From Acidobacteriota bacterium (GTDB taxonomy: Bacteria; Acidobacteriota; Terriglobia; Terriglobales; SCQP01), in contig DAHVCP010000010.1 in the NCBI GenBank assembly GCA_027314025.1, forward strand, positions 186,001 through 250,000: DNA of 64,000 bases, read 5' to 3'. Both the position numbers and the translations under genes were made by a program. Within the stretch, counting starts at the first letter, position 1. Each line of letters begins with the position of its first letter. The notes under the pieces were generated by a model. The model worked only from the letters and a program-made list of their open reading frames with translations, ran no database searches and had not been told where the DNA came from. Positions 1 through 8,663 of the stretch are shown one piece after another.

Positions 1-882
1 CCGACGGGAACCTGGCGCTTTTATCTTCAGGCCGGCGCCTACTCCTTGCCCGCCCTCGGCGCGCCGCGCCGGGGCACGCTGGCCTACACAGGACTGTTCG
101 GGCCGGCGCCGCAGGCCTACGCCGAGTGGAAGGGGGGGCGGGACTGGTCGCTGCGCGCCGGCATTTTGCCCACCATGATTGGCCAGGAGAGCACGTTCAG
201 CTATCTGGACTTCAATATCGAGCGCGGCGTCATTTGGAATGACATGGAAAACGCCGTTAGCCGCGCGGCGCAGTTCAACTATCATCGCGGCCGCTGGTCC
301 GCGGCGCTGCAATATGGCGACGGCTTTTTTTCCGGCGATTACGGCGCCGTGTCGGCGATGGGGGGGTATCAGTTGACGGGCCAAGACTCGATCTCCCTGG
401 CGGCGCTGTGGCCCAACCGAGCCACGCCGCCCAACGCCACGTTTCAGGACGCGAATGCCCGCCTCCTGGATTTGATGTACACGCATACCGGCAAGCGCTG
501 GACCTGGGAGCCCTACCTGCTGGTGTTCAGCTCCCCGGCCTCGCGCTCCCTGGGTTATCAGCGGACGGCGAACGCGGTGGGGGCCGCCGTCCTTGCCGCG
601 TATCGCTGGTCCGATCACTGGTCGCTTGCGGCGCGGAGCGAATTCGCGGCTGGCGGCGCGGGCGGCGGCACGGCCGCCCATCAGAACGTTCTGGGGTTCG
701 GTCCCGCCGCCCGCGTGTTGACGTTCACGGTCACCCCCACCTGGCAAGACGGCGGCCTGTTCGCCCGCGCCGACTGCTCTTGGGTGGCGTTGGCGCGCTT
801 CACTCCGGGCCTGGGTTTCGGAGCCCAGGGGCGGGACGCCGGCCAATTTGGCCTCGCGCTCGAGGCCGGCGTGGCATTCTAA
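1..882 (+). CDS. Outer-membrane beta-barrel porin (OmpL/bbp2-like), 5' end missing
   Basis: The reading frame is open from base 1, so the true start lies outside the window; 293 residues are visible. The protein shows alternating aromatic and small-residue strands with many Gly, Trp and Tyr, and it ends in Phe (GVAF), the usual C-terminal signature for BAM-dependent outer-membrane barrels. The pattern fits the putative beta-barrel porin-2 family. It ends 4 bp before the first KdpD-like gene and is probably in the same operon. In related genomes such porins sit between kdpABC and kdpD-like genes, so a link to potassium transport is plausible, but kdpABC is not visible here. The porin fold is fairly sure; the substrate is unknown. 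Confidence 0.75.
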   Translation, partial: PTGTWRFYLQAGAYSLPALGAPRRGTLAYTGLFGPAPQAYAEWKGGRDWSLRAGILPTMIGQESTFSYLDFNIERGVIWNDMENAVSRAAQFNYHRGRWSAALQYGDGFFSGDYGAVSAMGGYQLTGQDSISLAALWPNRATPPNATFQDANARLLDLMYTHTGKRWTWEPYLLVFSSPASRSLGYQRTANAVGAAVLAAYRWSDHWSLAARSEFAAGGAGGGTAAHQNVLGFGPAARVLTFTVTPTWQDGGLFARADCSWVALARFTPGLGFGAQGRDAGQFGLALEAGVAF

Positions 883-886
883 CCGC

Positions 887-2017
887 ATGCCGCCTCCCGT
901 CCGCCCCGACCCCGACCGTCTGCTGCGGCAAGCGCAGGCCGAAGAGGAGTATGCCCGGCGGGGGCGCTTGAAGGTTTTTCTTGGCTACACCTCCGGTGTC
1001 GGAAAGTCCTTCCGGATGCTGGATGAAGGCCGGCGCCGGGCCCAGCGCGGCCAGGATGTGGTCGTGGGCGCGATCCAAGCACGGAATTCGCCGGAAGTGC
1101 AGAGTTTGCTGGCGCGGCTGGAGGTGGTGCCCATGCGGCGGTGCGACGGCCAGTCCGTCGTGGACGTGCCCGCCATTCTCCGGCGCCGTCCGGAGGTCTG
1201 CCTTGTGGACGGCTTGGCCTATGGCAACCCGCCCGGCTGCGAGCGGCCGCACCGCTGGCAGGATGTGGAAGCCCTCTTAGCCAACGGCATCTCGACCGTT
1301 GCCACCGTGAACCTCCAGTTCATCGCCGAACGCCGCCCCGAGGTGGAGCGCATCAGCGGCCGCGCCTGCGACCCGCACGACACCGTGCCGGAAGCATTTC
1401 TGCGCGCCGCCGATGAAATCGAGGTGGTGGACGCCCCACCGGAAGCCGGCGTGGCGTCCGATCCCGAGGAGGGGCGCCAGTTGCGCCAGCGCCTCTCCGA
1501 GCTGCGGGAACTGGCCCTGCTCTTGGCCGCCGACGTAGTGGACCAACAGCTGGAAGCCTATCTTCGCCGCCACGGCTTGCAGTCCACCTGGGGCGCGCAG
1601 GAGCGCATCTTGGTGTGCGTCAGCGGCGGGGGCGACGCCAGCCAGATGATCGCCAGCGGGCGGCGCAACGCCGACCGATTTCACGGCGAGCTGCTGGTGG
1701 CCCACCTGCGGACATCAGAGGACGAGCCGGCAGGTTTGCGCCGCAACCTGGAGGTGGCCCGCGCCGCCAATGCGGAGATTCACCTCCTCGGCGGGGACAA
1801 TTTCGTGGACAGTATTCTAAACTTCGCGCGAGGACGCGGCGTCACGCAGATTTTCCTCGGCCATACCGCACGGGAAACCTGGCCGCAGCGGTTATTTGGC
1901 GGCCGCGTCGAGCGCCTGATCCACCGCGCCGAAGGCATGGATATCCGCATCTTCCCCCACCGCGATGCGGACAGCGAGGCGCCGCCCGCGGCGCGGCCTG
2001 AGCCCAGCGATGGCTGA
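887..2017 (+). CDS. KdpD-like N-terminal domain plus USP domain, no kinase (copy 1, divergent)
   Basis: This 376-residue protein has the KdpD sensor N-terminal domain (Walker A GYTSGVGKS at residues 33-41) followed from about residue 240 by a universal-stress-protein fold. It lacks the four membrane helices, GAF and histidine kinase domains of full KdpD (about 900 residues). The Walker B region reads VDGLAYGN where the family has VDE(L/F)AHTN, so the acidic and His residues typical of this motif are changed and nucleotide handling may be altered. I chose ATG 887, just after the porin stop; an in-frame upstream start would run into the porin gene. Its stop overlaps the start of copy 2 by 8 bp, which implies coupled translation. 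It is probably a cytosolic regulator of K+ transport or a second-messenger-binding protein; that role is inferred. Confidence 0.8.
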   Translation: MPPPVRPDPDRLLRQAQAEEEYARRGRLKVFLGYTSGVGKSFRMLDEGRRRAQRGQDVVVGAIQARNSPEVQSLLARLEVVPMRRCDGQSVVDVPAILRRRPEVCLVDGLAYGNPPGCERPHRWQDVEALLANGISTVATVNLQFIAERRPEVERISGRACDPHDTVPEAFLRAADEIEVVDAPPEAGVASDPEEGRQLRQRLSELRELALLLAADVVDQQLEAYLRRHGLQSTWGAQERILVCVSGGGDASQMIASGRRNADRFHGELLVAHLRTSEDEPAGLRRNLEVARAANAEIHLLGGDNFVDSILNFARGRGVTQIFLGHTARETWPQRLFGGRVERLIHRAEGMDIRIFPHRDADSEAPPAARPEPSDG

Positions 2018-3086
2018 GATCACGCCCTCCGGCCACCTCAAATTGTTCCTCGGCTACGCCGCCGGCGTGGGCAAGACCTACCGCATGCTCGCCGAGGCGC
2101 AGCAGATGCGCCGCGAGGGCGCGGACGTGGTGATCGGCTATTTTGAGCCGCATGGCCGCGCCGACACCATGGCGCGGGCCGCCGGGCTGGACACGGTGCC
2201 CCGCCGCCGCATCGAATACCGCGGCGCGTGGTTCGAGGAAATGGATTTGGCGGCGATTCTCCGCCGCCACCCCGGCATTTGCGTGGTGGATGAATTCGCC
2301 CATACCAACATCCCCGGCTCGCGGCATGAGAAGCGCTGGGAGGATGTGCTGGATTTACTGGCCGCCGGCATTGACGTTCTGACCAACATGAATATTCAGC
2401 ACCTGGAAAGCCTGAATGATCAGGTGCAGAGCATCAGCAACATCCGCGTGCGAGAGACGGTCCCGGACTGGGTGGTGCAGCGCGCCGACGAAGTCGTGAT
2501 GGTGGACCTGACCCCGCGCGCCCTGCTCAACCGGCTGGAACGCGGCGTCATCTACGCGCCGGAAAAGGCGCGCCGGGCGGCGGAAAACTTCTTCCGGGAA
2601 TCCACGCTGGTCGCGCTGCGCGAGCTGGCGCTGCGCCAGGCCGCCCACGAGGTGGAAAGCCGGGAAACTCCCGCCCCGGCTCCCGCCAGCGGGGAGCGCA
2701 TCCTCATCCACGTCACCGCCGACCCCTCCACCGCCATGCTCATCCGCCGCGGCCGCCGGGTCGCGGATTATCTGCATGCGAGCTGCTACGCCGTGCATGT
2801 CGCCGCTCCCGGCCAGGAGGCGGAGGGCGACGGCGCGGCGGTGGAGCGCCACCTCAATTTCGCGCGCAATCTGCACATTGACACCCGCACGCTGCGCGGC
2901 ACCGAAGTCGCGCGCACGCTGGTGGACTTCGCCCAGTTGCATGGCATCACGCAGATCTTCGTTTCCCGGCCGCCGCAACGCCGCTTCGCCTTGTCGCTGA
3001 TCACCCGCATCGTCCGGCTGGCGCGCGGCATGCAGATCACCATCGTCGCCGACCGCTCCGCCCGGACTGAGCGCGCCGCGGATTAG
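2010..3086 (+). CDS. KdpD-like N-terminal domain plus USP domain, no kinase (copy 2, canonical)
   Basis: This 358-residue protein is a paralogue of the preceding gene with the canonical KdpD N-domain: Walker A GYAAGVGKT at residues 15-23, then VVDEFAHTNIPGSRHEKRW and NIQHLESLND. A USP-like domain starts near residue 230 (ERILIHVTADPS). As in copy 1, the membrane, GAF and kinase parts are absent, so it cannot phosphorylate KdpE by itself. In full-length KdpD the USP domain is the c-di-AMP or stress-input domain; whether it binds c-di-AMP here is unknown. ATG 2010 overlaps the upstream stop (2015-2017), pointing to one transcript. The gene meets the convergent gene at 3088 with one base between the two stops. 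Confidence 0.85.
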   Translation: MAEITPSGHLKLFLGYAAGVGKTYRMLAEAQQMRREGADVVIGYFEPHGRADTMARAAGLDTVPRRRIEYRGAWFEEMDLAAILRRHPGICVVDEFAHTNIPGSRHEKRWEDVLDLLAAGIDVLTNMNIQHLESLNDQVQSISNIRVRETVPDWVVQRADEVVMVDLTPRALLNRLERGVIYAPEKARRAAENFFRESTLVALRELALRQAAHEVESRETPAPAPASGERILIHVTADPSTAMLIRRGRRVADYLHASCYAVHVAAPGQEAEGDGAAVERHLNFARNLHIDTRTLRGTEVARTLVDFAQLHGITQIFVSRPPQRRFALSLITRIVRLARGMQITIVADRSARTERAAD

Positions 3087-3087
3087 G

Positions 3088-3906
3088 TCACCGGCGCCGG
3101 GCCGGGGGCTCGAACAGCTTGGCGGGCAGGGGCCCGTAATGAATGGAGGTGAAGTACTCCTCCTGGCGCGGCGTGGCGCCTTCGTAGCTCTCCACCACCA
3201 GCGGCGTTTCGATGCCGTCAAACGACTGATAGTTCCCGAAGGTGACGGATTTGCGGCTAAATCCGCCGGTATAGGGATTGTGCGTGCGCCAGCTTACTTC
3301 CAAGGGCAAATGCGTTTGCACGCTAAACGACACCGTCGCGGACAGCCCGCCGGCGGCGTAGAAGGAAACCTTCTCCACCGGGCGCGCCGTGGCCCAATTG
3401 GCGCCGTGATACAGCATCAGGGTCCGCGGGTTCTCCGCCCATTTCCGCAGAATCGCATCCAAGGAATGCGCCTGCGCCTGGCGGAACCGCTTCATTACCG
3501 AGGGACCCAGCGGCGTCACGCCACGAAAATTCACGTTCCAGCCGTGGCTACCGTTGTAGATATAGATCACGTTGCGGTGCTTGGTGAGCTCGATCCGTTC
3601 CGCATCGGGATAGCGATAGTAGCTCCAAAACACGGTGCCAGGATTGGCCAACTGGCCGCGCAGGTCGAATGTGAACAGATGACCTTGCCCGCGCCTCCCG
3701 TGAAAATGCAGATAGGCCGGTCCGCCCAATGCAGCGATCGCCTGCTGCACCACTTGCCGCGCCTTGAGGTTCGACGGGCTTTGAAACCGCGGCGGCGCGG
3801 GAGCCGAGGGGGCCGGCGCCGGGTGCGACGCCACCCCGCCCAGCACCTGAGCCGCGGAGGCCACGGCCAATGAGGCGATTACACCCAGTAACTGCAATCG
3901 GCGCAT
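3088..3906 (-). CDS. Secreted LolA-like protein of unknown function
   Basis: This 272-residue protein has an N-terminal signal sequence (MRRLQLLGVIASLAVASAAQ), a short Pro/Ala-rich linker, then a beta-rich region with repeated Tyr, Phe and Trp. The pattern (YYRYPDAERIEL, YIYNGSHGW, SFSVQTHLPLEVSWR, GIETPLVVES) resembles the outer-membrane-lipoprotein-sorting (LolA/LolB) fold common in secreted Acidobacteria proteins. No lipobox Cys is seen, so it is probably periplasmic. It lies just downstream of pcrA on the same strand (34 bp gap), but a functional link is not obvious. I recognise the fold style only, not a defined function. Confidence 0.6.
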   Translation of the reverse strand: MRRLQLLGVIASLAVASAAQVLGGVASHPAPAPSAPAPPRFQSPSNLKARQVVQQAIAALGGPAYLHFHGRRGQGHLFTFDLRGQLANPGTVFWSYYRYPDAERIELTKHRNVIYIYNGSHGWNVNFRGVTPLGPSVMKRFRQAQAHSLDAILRKWAENPRTLMLYHGANWATARPVEKVSFYAAGGLSATVSFSVQTHLPLEVSWRTHNPYTGGFSRKSVTFGNYQSFDGIETPLVVESYEGATPRQEEYFTSIHYGPLPAKLFEPPARRR

Positions 3907-3939
3907 TTCGCTTTCTCCTTCGCTGATGCCCGCGTCCGC

Positions 3940-6195
3940 CTAACGCAGCGGTTGCAGACCGGCAAACTTTTCCACCATCTTCTTCAGGCCGTAGCCGGGG
4001 AACGACACCGTAAGCTTGCGCTCCGTTCCTTCGCCCTCGATCCGCAGCACCGTGCCCGCGCCAAAACGCGCGTGGCGCACCCGCGCCCCCAGCCGCAGGC
4101 CGCCGCCAGGAGTGCCCCCGGCCACCGACGGCGCGCGCGAGCCGACTCCGGGCGGCAGGCGATGCGGCGCGAGCGCCGGGGCAGGGATGGTCTGATCATA
4201 CCCTTCGGAAACATAGACGCGTTCCGCCGCGGGTTCGGTTTCGGCGCCGCGCCCGGCCATGGCCGCGCGCGGCGATAGATCCTCCAGCAGCGCCCCCGGC
4301 ACCTCCCGCAAAAACCGCGAGGCCACTGTCGCTTCCAACACGCCGGCTCCATAGCGCCGGCGGAAACAGGCTCGCGTCAGCATCAGGCGCTCCCGCGCCC
4401 GCGTCATTCCCACGTAGCACAACCGCCGCTCCTCCTCCAAGTCCCGCGGCGCGTTGGCCGCCCGGCTATGCGGAAACAAGCCGTCCTCCAAGCCGACCAA
4501 AAACACCAGGGGGAACTCCAGGCCCTTGGCCGCGTGCAGGCTCATCAGCGTCACCTGCGCGGAGGCGTCGAAGTCGTCCTGATCGCTGACCAGCGCCGCG
4601 TGGTCCAGAAACTCCAGCACCGTCTCCCCCCGTTCGGCGGCGTCAGCGGCGGCGTTCATCAACTCGTCAATGTTCTCCACCCGCGCCTGCGCCTCCGGCG
4701 TGTCCTCCTGCGCGTAGTGGCGCGCGTAGCCGGTGCGGTCCAGAATCGCCGCCAGCAACTCCCGCGCCGTGGCGCCGCGCGCGGCCTGCTCCGCCAAATC
4801 CTGGATCAGCCGCCGAAACTCGGCCACCGCCGCCGCGGCCCGAGGGGTCAGCCCGCCGGGCGAGTCCCCGAGGGCGGTAATGCCGGCCCATAAGCCGCCG
4901 CCGCGGGCCATCCCCGCCTGCTCCAGCAGGTCCACGGTAGCCCGCCCAATGCCGCGCGGCGGGTTGTTGAGAATCCGTTGCAGCGCGATCGCATCCTCGG
5001 GATGCAGCGCCACCTTCAAATACGCCAGCAGATCCTTGATCTCCGCCCGCTCATAAAAGCTGAAGCCGCCGACCAAGCGATAGGGAAGGTTATTGCGCCG
5101 CAGCGCCTCTTCGAAAGGCCGCGACTGCGCGTTGGTGCGGTACAAAATCGCCGCATGCCCGTCCGCCGCTCCCGCGAGATACCGGCGAATCTCCTCGGCG
5201 ACCCATAACGCCTCGCTTTCACCATCCGGCGCCGCGTAGTGGCCCACCTTCACGCCCGCGCCGCTCTCGGTCCACAGGGTTTTGCCCTTGCGCTCCAAGT
5301 TGTTGGCCACCACCGCCGAGGCCGCGTCCAGAATGTTGCGCGTGGAGCGGTAATTCTGTTCCAGCCGCACCACCTTGGCGCGGGGAAAATCCCGCTCGAA
5401 ATCCAGGATGTTGCGCAGATCCGCCCCACGCCAGGAATAGATGCTCTGATCCTCATCCCCCACGACGCAGACATTGCCCCGTCGGGTCAGCAGCCGCAGC
5501 AGCTGATATTGCGGCCGGTTGGTGTCCTGATACTCGTCCACATGGACGTACTGGAAGCGCTCATTCAGGCGGTCCGCGACCTCCCCGCTTTGCCGCAGCA
5601 GCCGCTCGGTCTCCAGCAGCAGGTCGTCAAAATCCAACGCTTGCGCCTGGCGCAGCGCGTGTTGATAGCGGTCATACACCGCCGCGATGCGCTCGGTTTT
5701 GGGGTCGCTGGACTGGGCCAACATTTCCCGCGCATCCCAGCCCCGGCTCTTGGCGTGCGAAATCCTGGCCAGCACCGACCGGGGCGTGAACCGCTTATCA
5801 TCCAGGCCCAGCTGCTTCAGCAGCGACTTGACCAGCGCCATTTGCTCATCATCGGCGTAGATGGTGAAGTTTCTCGGGCCGCCAATGGCGTCGTAGTCGG
5901 CGCGCAGCACGCGCACGCAGAACGAATGGAAGGTGGAGATCACCGGCCGCGCGGCGCCGCCGCCTCCCAACAGCGCCGCCACGCGCTGCTGCATCTCCGC
6001 GGCCGCCTTGTTGGTAAAGGTCATGGCCAGAATGGCCGGCGGCGGCACCCGCCGCTCGCGCGCCAAATAGGCGATACGGCGGGTGATGACCCGCGTTTTG
6101 CCGCTGCCGGCGCCGGCCAAAATCGACAACGGACCGTCGGTGCAGGTCACCGCTTCTTTTTGGCGATCATTCAGATCCGCGAGCAGGGATTCCAT
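3940..6195 (-). CDS. pcrA: ATP-dependent DNA helicase PcrA/UvrD
   Basis: This 751-residue superfamily 1A helicase has all major motifs: Q/motif I LAGAGSGKTRVITRR, Ia TFTNKAAAEM, II DEYQDTNRPQ, III GDEDQSIYSWRGAD, IV LEQNYRS, V/VI LMSLHAAKGLEFPLVFL and YVGMTRARERL. The C-terminal tail (GARVRHARFGAGTV) is the Tudor-like PcrA/UvrD extension that contacts RNA polymerase. It unwinds DNA 3' to 5' in nucleotide excision repair, mismatch repair and removal of recombinase filaments. I chose ATG 6195 (MESLLADLNDRQKEAV); a longer frame adds 14 non-conserved residues. It is transcribed divergently from waaA. Length is normal for the family. Confidence 0.96.
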   Translation of the reverse strand: MESLLADLNDRQKEAVTCTDGPLSILAGAGSGKTRVITRRIAYLARERRVPPPAILAMTFTNKAAAEMQQRVAALLGGGGAARPVISTFHSFCVRVLRADYDAIGGPRNFTIYADDEQMALVKSLLKQLGLDDKRFTPRSVLARISHAKSRGWDAREMLAQSSDPKTERIAAVYDRYQHALRQAQALDFDDLLLETERLLRQSGEVADRLNERFQYVHVDEYQDTNRPQYQLLRLLTRRGNVCVVGDEDQSIYSWRGADLRNILDFERDFPRAKVVRLEQNYRSTRNILDAASAVVANNLERKGKTLWTESGAGVKVGHYAAPDGESEALWVAEEIRRYLAGAADGHAAILYRTNAQSRPFEEALRRNNLPYRLVGGFSFYERAEIKDLLAYLKVALHPEDAIALQRILNNPPRGIGRATVDLLEQAGMARGGGLWAGITALGDSPGGLTPRAAAAVAEFRRLIQDLAEQAARGATARELLAAILDRTGYARHYAQEDTPEAQARVENIDELMNAAADAAERGETVLEFLDHAALVSDQDDFDASAQVTLMSLHAAKGLEFPLVFLVGLEDGLFPHSRAANAPRDLEEERRLCYVGMTRARERLMLTRACFRRRYGAGVLEATVASRFLREVPGALLEDLSPRAAMAGRGAETEPAAERVYVSEGYDQTIPAPALAPHRLPPGVGSRAPSVAGGTPGGGLRLGARVRHARFGAGTVLRIEGEGTERKLTVSFPGYGLKKMVEKFAGLQPLR

Positions 6196-6284
6196 CCATT
6201 TTCTAGTGTACCGGCCCGGCCGCACGGCCAGGAACACCGCGCCACGGCGCCTGGCGCCCGACCGCTATACTCAAGGCATCGCGA

Positions 6285-7601
6285 ATGCTGTGGCTCTATT
6301 CCCTCGTACTGGGCCTCGGGCTGGCGGCGCTGAGCCCCGTGCTTTGGCTGCGCAACGGCCGCCACGGCCGCTATACGCGCCACTGGCGCGAGCGCCTAGG
6401 GAAGGTTCCGCCTCTGGAGCGGGAGGGGGCGATTTGGGTGCATGCCGTCTCCGTGGGCGAAGCGCTGGCCGTGGAGCGCCTGGTCGCGGAGCTGCAGCGA
6501 GCCCTTCCCGACCGGCCGATCGTGCTGTCGGTCACCACGGCGGCGGCGCGACAGTTAGTGGATGGCCGGATCGCGGCGGATCGGATCTTCTATTTTCCTT
6601 TGGATTTCCGCTTCACCACCCAGCGCACCCTGCAAGCCATTCGTCCCGCGCTGGTGCTGATCGCCGAAACGGAGATCTGGCCCCGTTTCCTGAAGGAAGC
6701 GCGCAATAGCGGGGTCCGCGTGGTATTCGTCAACGGCCGCATTTCGGGCCGCAGCTACGCGCGTTATCGTTGGGTCCGGCGCTGGCTCCGCCCGGTGCTG
6801 GCCGGGGTGGACCGCTGGCTGATGCAGAGCGCCACCGACTGCGAGCGGGTGCGCGATCTTGGCGCTCCCGAGGCGGCCGTCGAGGTCGCCGGGAATCTGA
6901 AGTTTGACCTGACCCCACCCGAGCATCGGCCCGTTCTGCGGCAGTTGGCTCGCCACTTCCAGGCCGCCCAAGTGCGCAACGTCATTGTCGCGGGCAGCAC
7001 CATGCCGGGGGAAGAAGAGATCCTGCTCGCCGTGTTCCGCCACCTGCGGCAGCAGTTTCCCACTTGCATATTGGTCCTGGCGCCGCGCCATCCGCAGCGT
7101 TTCGACGCCGTCGCTCGCCAACTCGAACTCAGCGGCCTACCCTGGAGCCGCCGCTCGCAACTCGAATCGGCTGGGGTCCATGCGGGCGGCGTATGGCTGC
7201 TCGACAGCCTGGGAGAACTCGCCACGCTGTACCGCTATGCCGACGCCGCCTTCATCGGCGGCAGCTTGGCGCCCCACGGCGGCCATAACCTGCTGGAGCC
7301 GGCCTACTTCGGCGTTCCGGTTGTGTTTGGCCCGTCCATGCATAATTTCGCGGCCATCGCCGAGGAATTTCTGGCCGCCAAGGCTGCCTTCCGCGCCGAG
7401 AGCAGCGTCGAGTTGGAGCGCATTCTGTTCCGCTTGCTCTCCGACGACCGGTTGCGCACCAGCACCGGTGACGCGGCGCGCGCGCTGCTCCAGGCCAAAG
7501 CCGGCGCCACCCAGCGGGTGGTCGCCACCGTGCAGGCGATGCTCGGGCCCAGCTTCAGCTCCGCAAGCGACGCCGCGGTCACGGCGCGGCCGCCGGCATG
7601 A
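6285..7601 (+). CDS. waaA: 3-deoxy-D-manno-octulosonic acid (Kdo) transferase
   Basis: This 438-residue GT30 glycosyltransferase transfers Kdo from CMP-Kdo to lipid IVA on the cytoplasmic face of the inner membrane. The N-terminal membrane anchor (LYSLVLGLGLAALSPVLWL) is followed by family motifs GAIWVHAVSVGEALAVERL, ETEIWPRFLKEA, VAGSTMPGEEE, LAPRHPQRF and FIGGSLAPHGGHNLLEPA. The length matches the family. It is the first gene of an LPS operon and overlaps lpxK by 4 bp (ATGA), so the two are probably translated in concert. No second Kdo transferase is seen, and whether it adds one or two Kdo residues cannot be read from the sequence. Confidence 0.96.
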   Translation: MLWLYSLVLGLGLAALSPVLWLRNGRHGRYTRHWRERLGKVPPLEREGAIWVHAVSVGEALAVERLVAELQRALPDRPIVLSVTTAAARQLVDGRIAADRIFYFPLDFRFTTQRTLQAIRPALVLIAETEIWPRFLKEARNSGVRVVFVNGRISGRSYARYRWVRRWLRPVLAGVDRWLMQSATDCERVRDLGAPEAAVEVAGNLKFDLTPPEHRPVLRQLARHFQAAQVRNVIVAGSTMPGEEEILLAVFRHLRQQFPTCILVLAPRHPQRFDAVARQLELSGLPWSRRSQLESAGVHAGGVWLLDSLGELATLYRYADAAFIGGSLAPHGGHNLLEPAYFGVPVVFGPSMHNFAAIAEEFLAAKAAFRAESSVELERILFRLLSDDRLRTSTGDAARALLQAKAGATQRVVATVQAMLGPSFSSASDAAVTARPPA

Positions 7602-8617
7602 AGCCCAGCCCCGCCGGCCGCAGTCTGGCGGCGACGTTCGGCCTGCTGGCCGCCGCGCGCAACCGCGCATTTGATCGCGGCTGGCTGCCCATCACCCATC
7701 TTGCGGCGCCGGTAATCAGCGTCGGCAACCTATCGGTGGGGGGCACCGGCAAGACCCCGACGGTAATCGCCGTGGGAGGGGAACTGGTTCGCCGCGGTCT
7801 GCGCTGTGATGTCCTGACCCGCGGCTATCGCCGCCCGGGCCGGGAGCGGCTTGTGGTGTTGCCGCCGGCGCCCGCTTGCGCGGCGGCGCCCGCCGAGGCC
7901 GGCGACGAGCCGCGGTTGATTGCCCGCCGCTTGCAGGTCCCGGTGCTGGTCGGGCGCGATCGCGCCGCAAGCGGACGGGAAGGCGAACGCCGATTCGCCA
8001 GCCAACTACACCTGTTGGACGACGGTTTCCAGCGCCGCCAACTGGGCCGGTGCTTCGATCTGGTTCTGGTGACGGCCGAGGACTTGGAGGATCACCTGCT
8101 GCCCGCGGGCCGCTTGCGGGAGCCGCCGCGAGCATTGGCGCGGGTCCATGCCGTGTTATGGGCCGGGAACCTTGGCGATGGCGTGGCCCAGGATGACGTC
8201 CGCCGCCGGGTGGCGCGGTGGACCGCGGCCCCCGTGTATTTCGGCCATAAAGCGCCCAGCGCGGGGGTGGCCGTACGGGGCCGGGTTTTTGCCTTCTGCG
8301 CCCTGGGCCGGCCAGAGTCGTTTTGGGCCACGCTGGAAGGGATGGGCATGGAAGTCGCGGGCCGGCGGTCGTTCCGCGATCACTATCGGTACCGCCCCGC
8401 CGACCTTCTCCGCCTGCGCCGCGAGGCGGCGGATGCGGGCGCCGAGACCTTCGTCACCACGGAGAAGGATGCGATCAATTTGCCGGACAATTGTGGTTTG
8501 GAAAAGCTGACGGTGATTGGAATTGAGATGCGGATCACCGCCCTACCCCAGTTGGTGGACATGATGCTCGCGGCGGCGGGATGGCCCGCGGGCGGGAATC
8601 GCATATCCCAGGGGTGA
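7598..8617 (+). CDS. lpxK: Tetraacyldisaccharide 4'-kinase
   Basis: This 339-residue LpxK phosphorylates the 4' position of tetraacyldisaccharide 1-phosphate to make lipid IVA. The Walker A loop is in SVGNLSVGGTGKTPTV, followed by LTRGYRRPG, the aspartate-rich LLDDGFQRRQL and the C-terminal FVTTEKDAINL. Its N-terminus has the usual amphipathic membrane-associating stretch. It sits between the Kdo transferase and a heptosyltransferase, so three steps of lipid A/core assembly are in one operon. ATG 7598 overlaps the waaA stop. Together with lpxB near 28 kb this shows that the cell makes lipid A. Confidence 0.95.
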   Translation: MKPSPAGRSLAATFGLLAAARNRAFDRGWLPITHLAAPVISVGNLSVGGTGKTPTVIAVGGELVRRGLRCDVLTRGYRRPGRERLVVLPPAPACAAAPAEAGDEPRLIARRLQVPVLVGRDRAASGREGERRFASQLHLLDDGFQRRQLGRCFDLVLVTAEDLEDHLLPAGRLREPPRALARVHAVLWAGNLGDGVAQDDVRRRVARWTAAPVYFGHKAPSAGVAVRGRVFAFCALGRPESFWATLEGMGMEVAGRRSFRDHYRYRPADLLRLRREAADAGAETFVTTEKDAINLPDNCGLEKLTVIGIEMRITALPQLVDMMLAAAGWPAGGNRISQG

Positions 8618-8663
8618 CCGCGGGTCCGATGCGTTTTCATTTCTTCGCCGCCTAGGAATCCCA

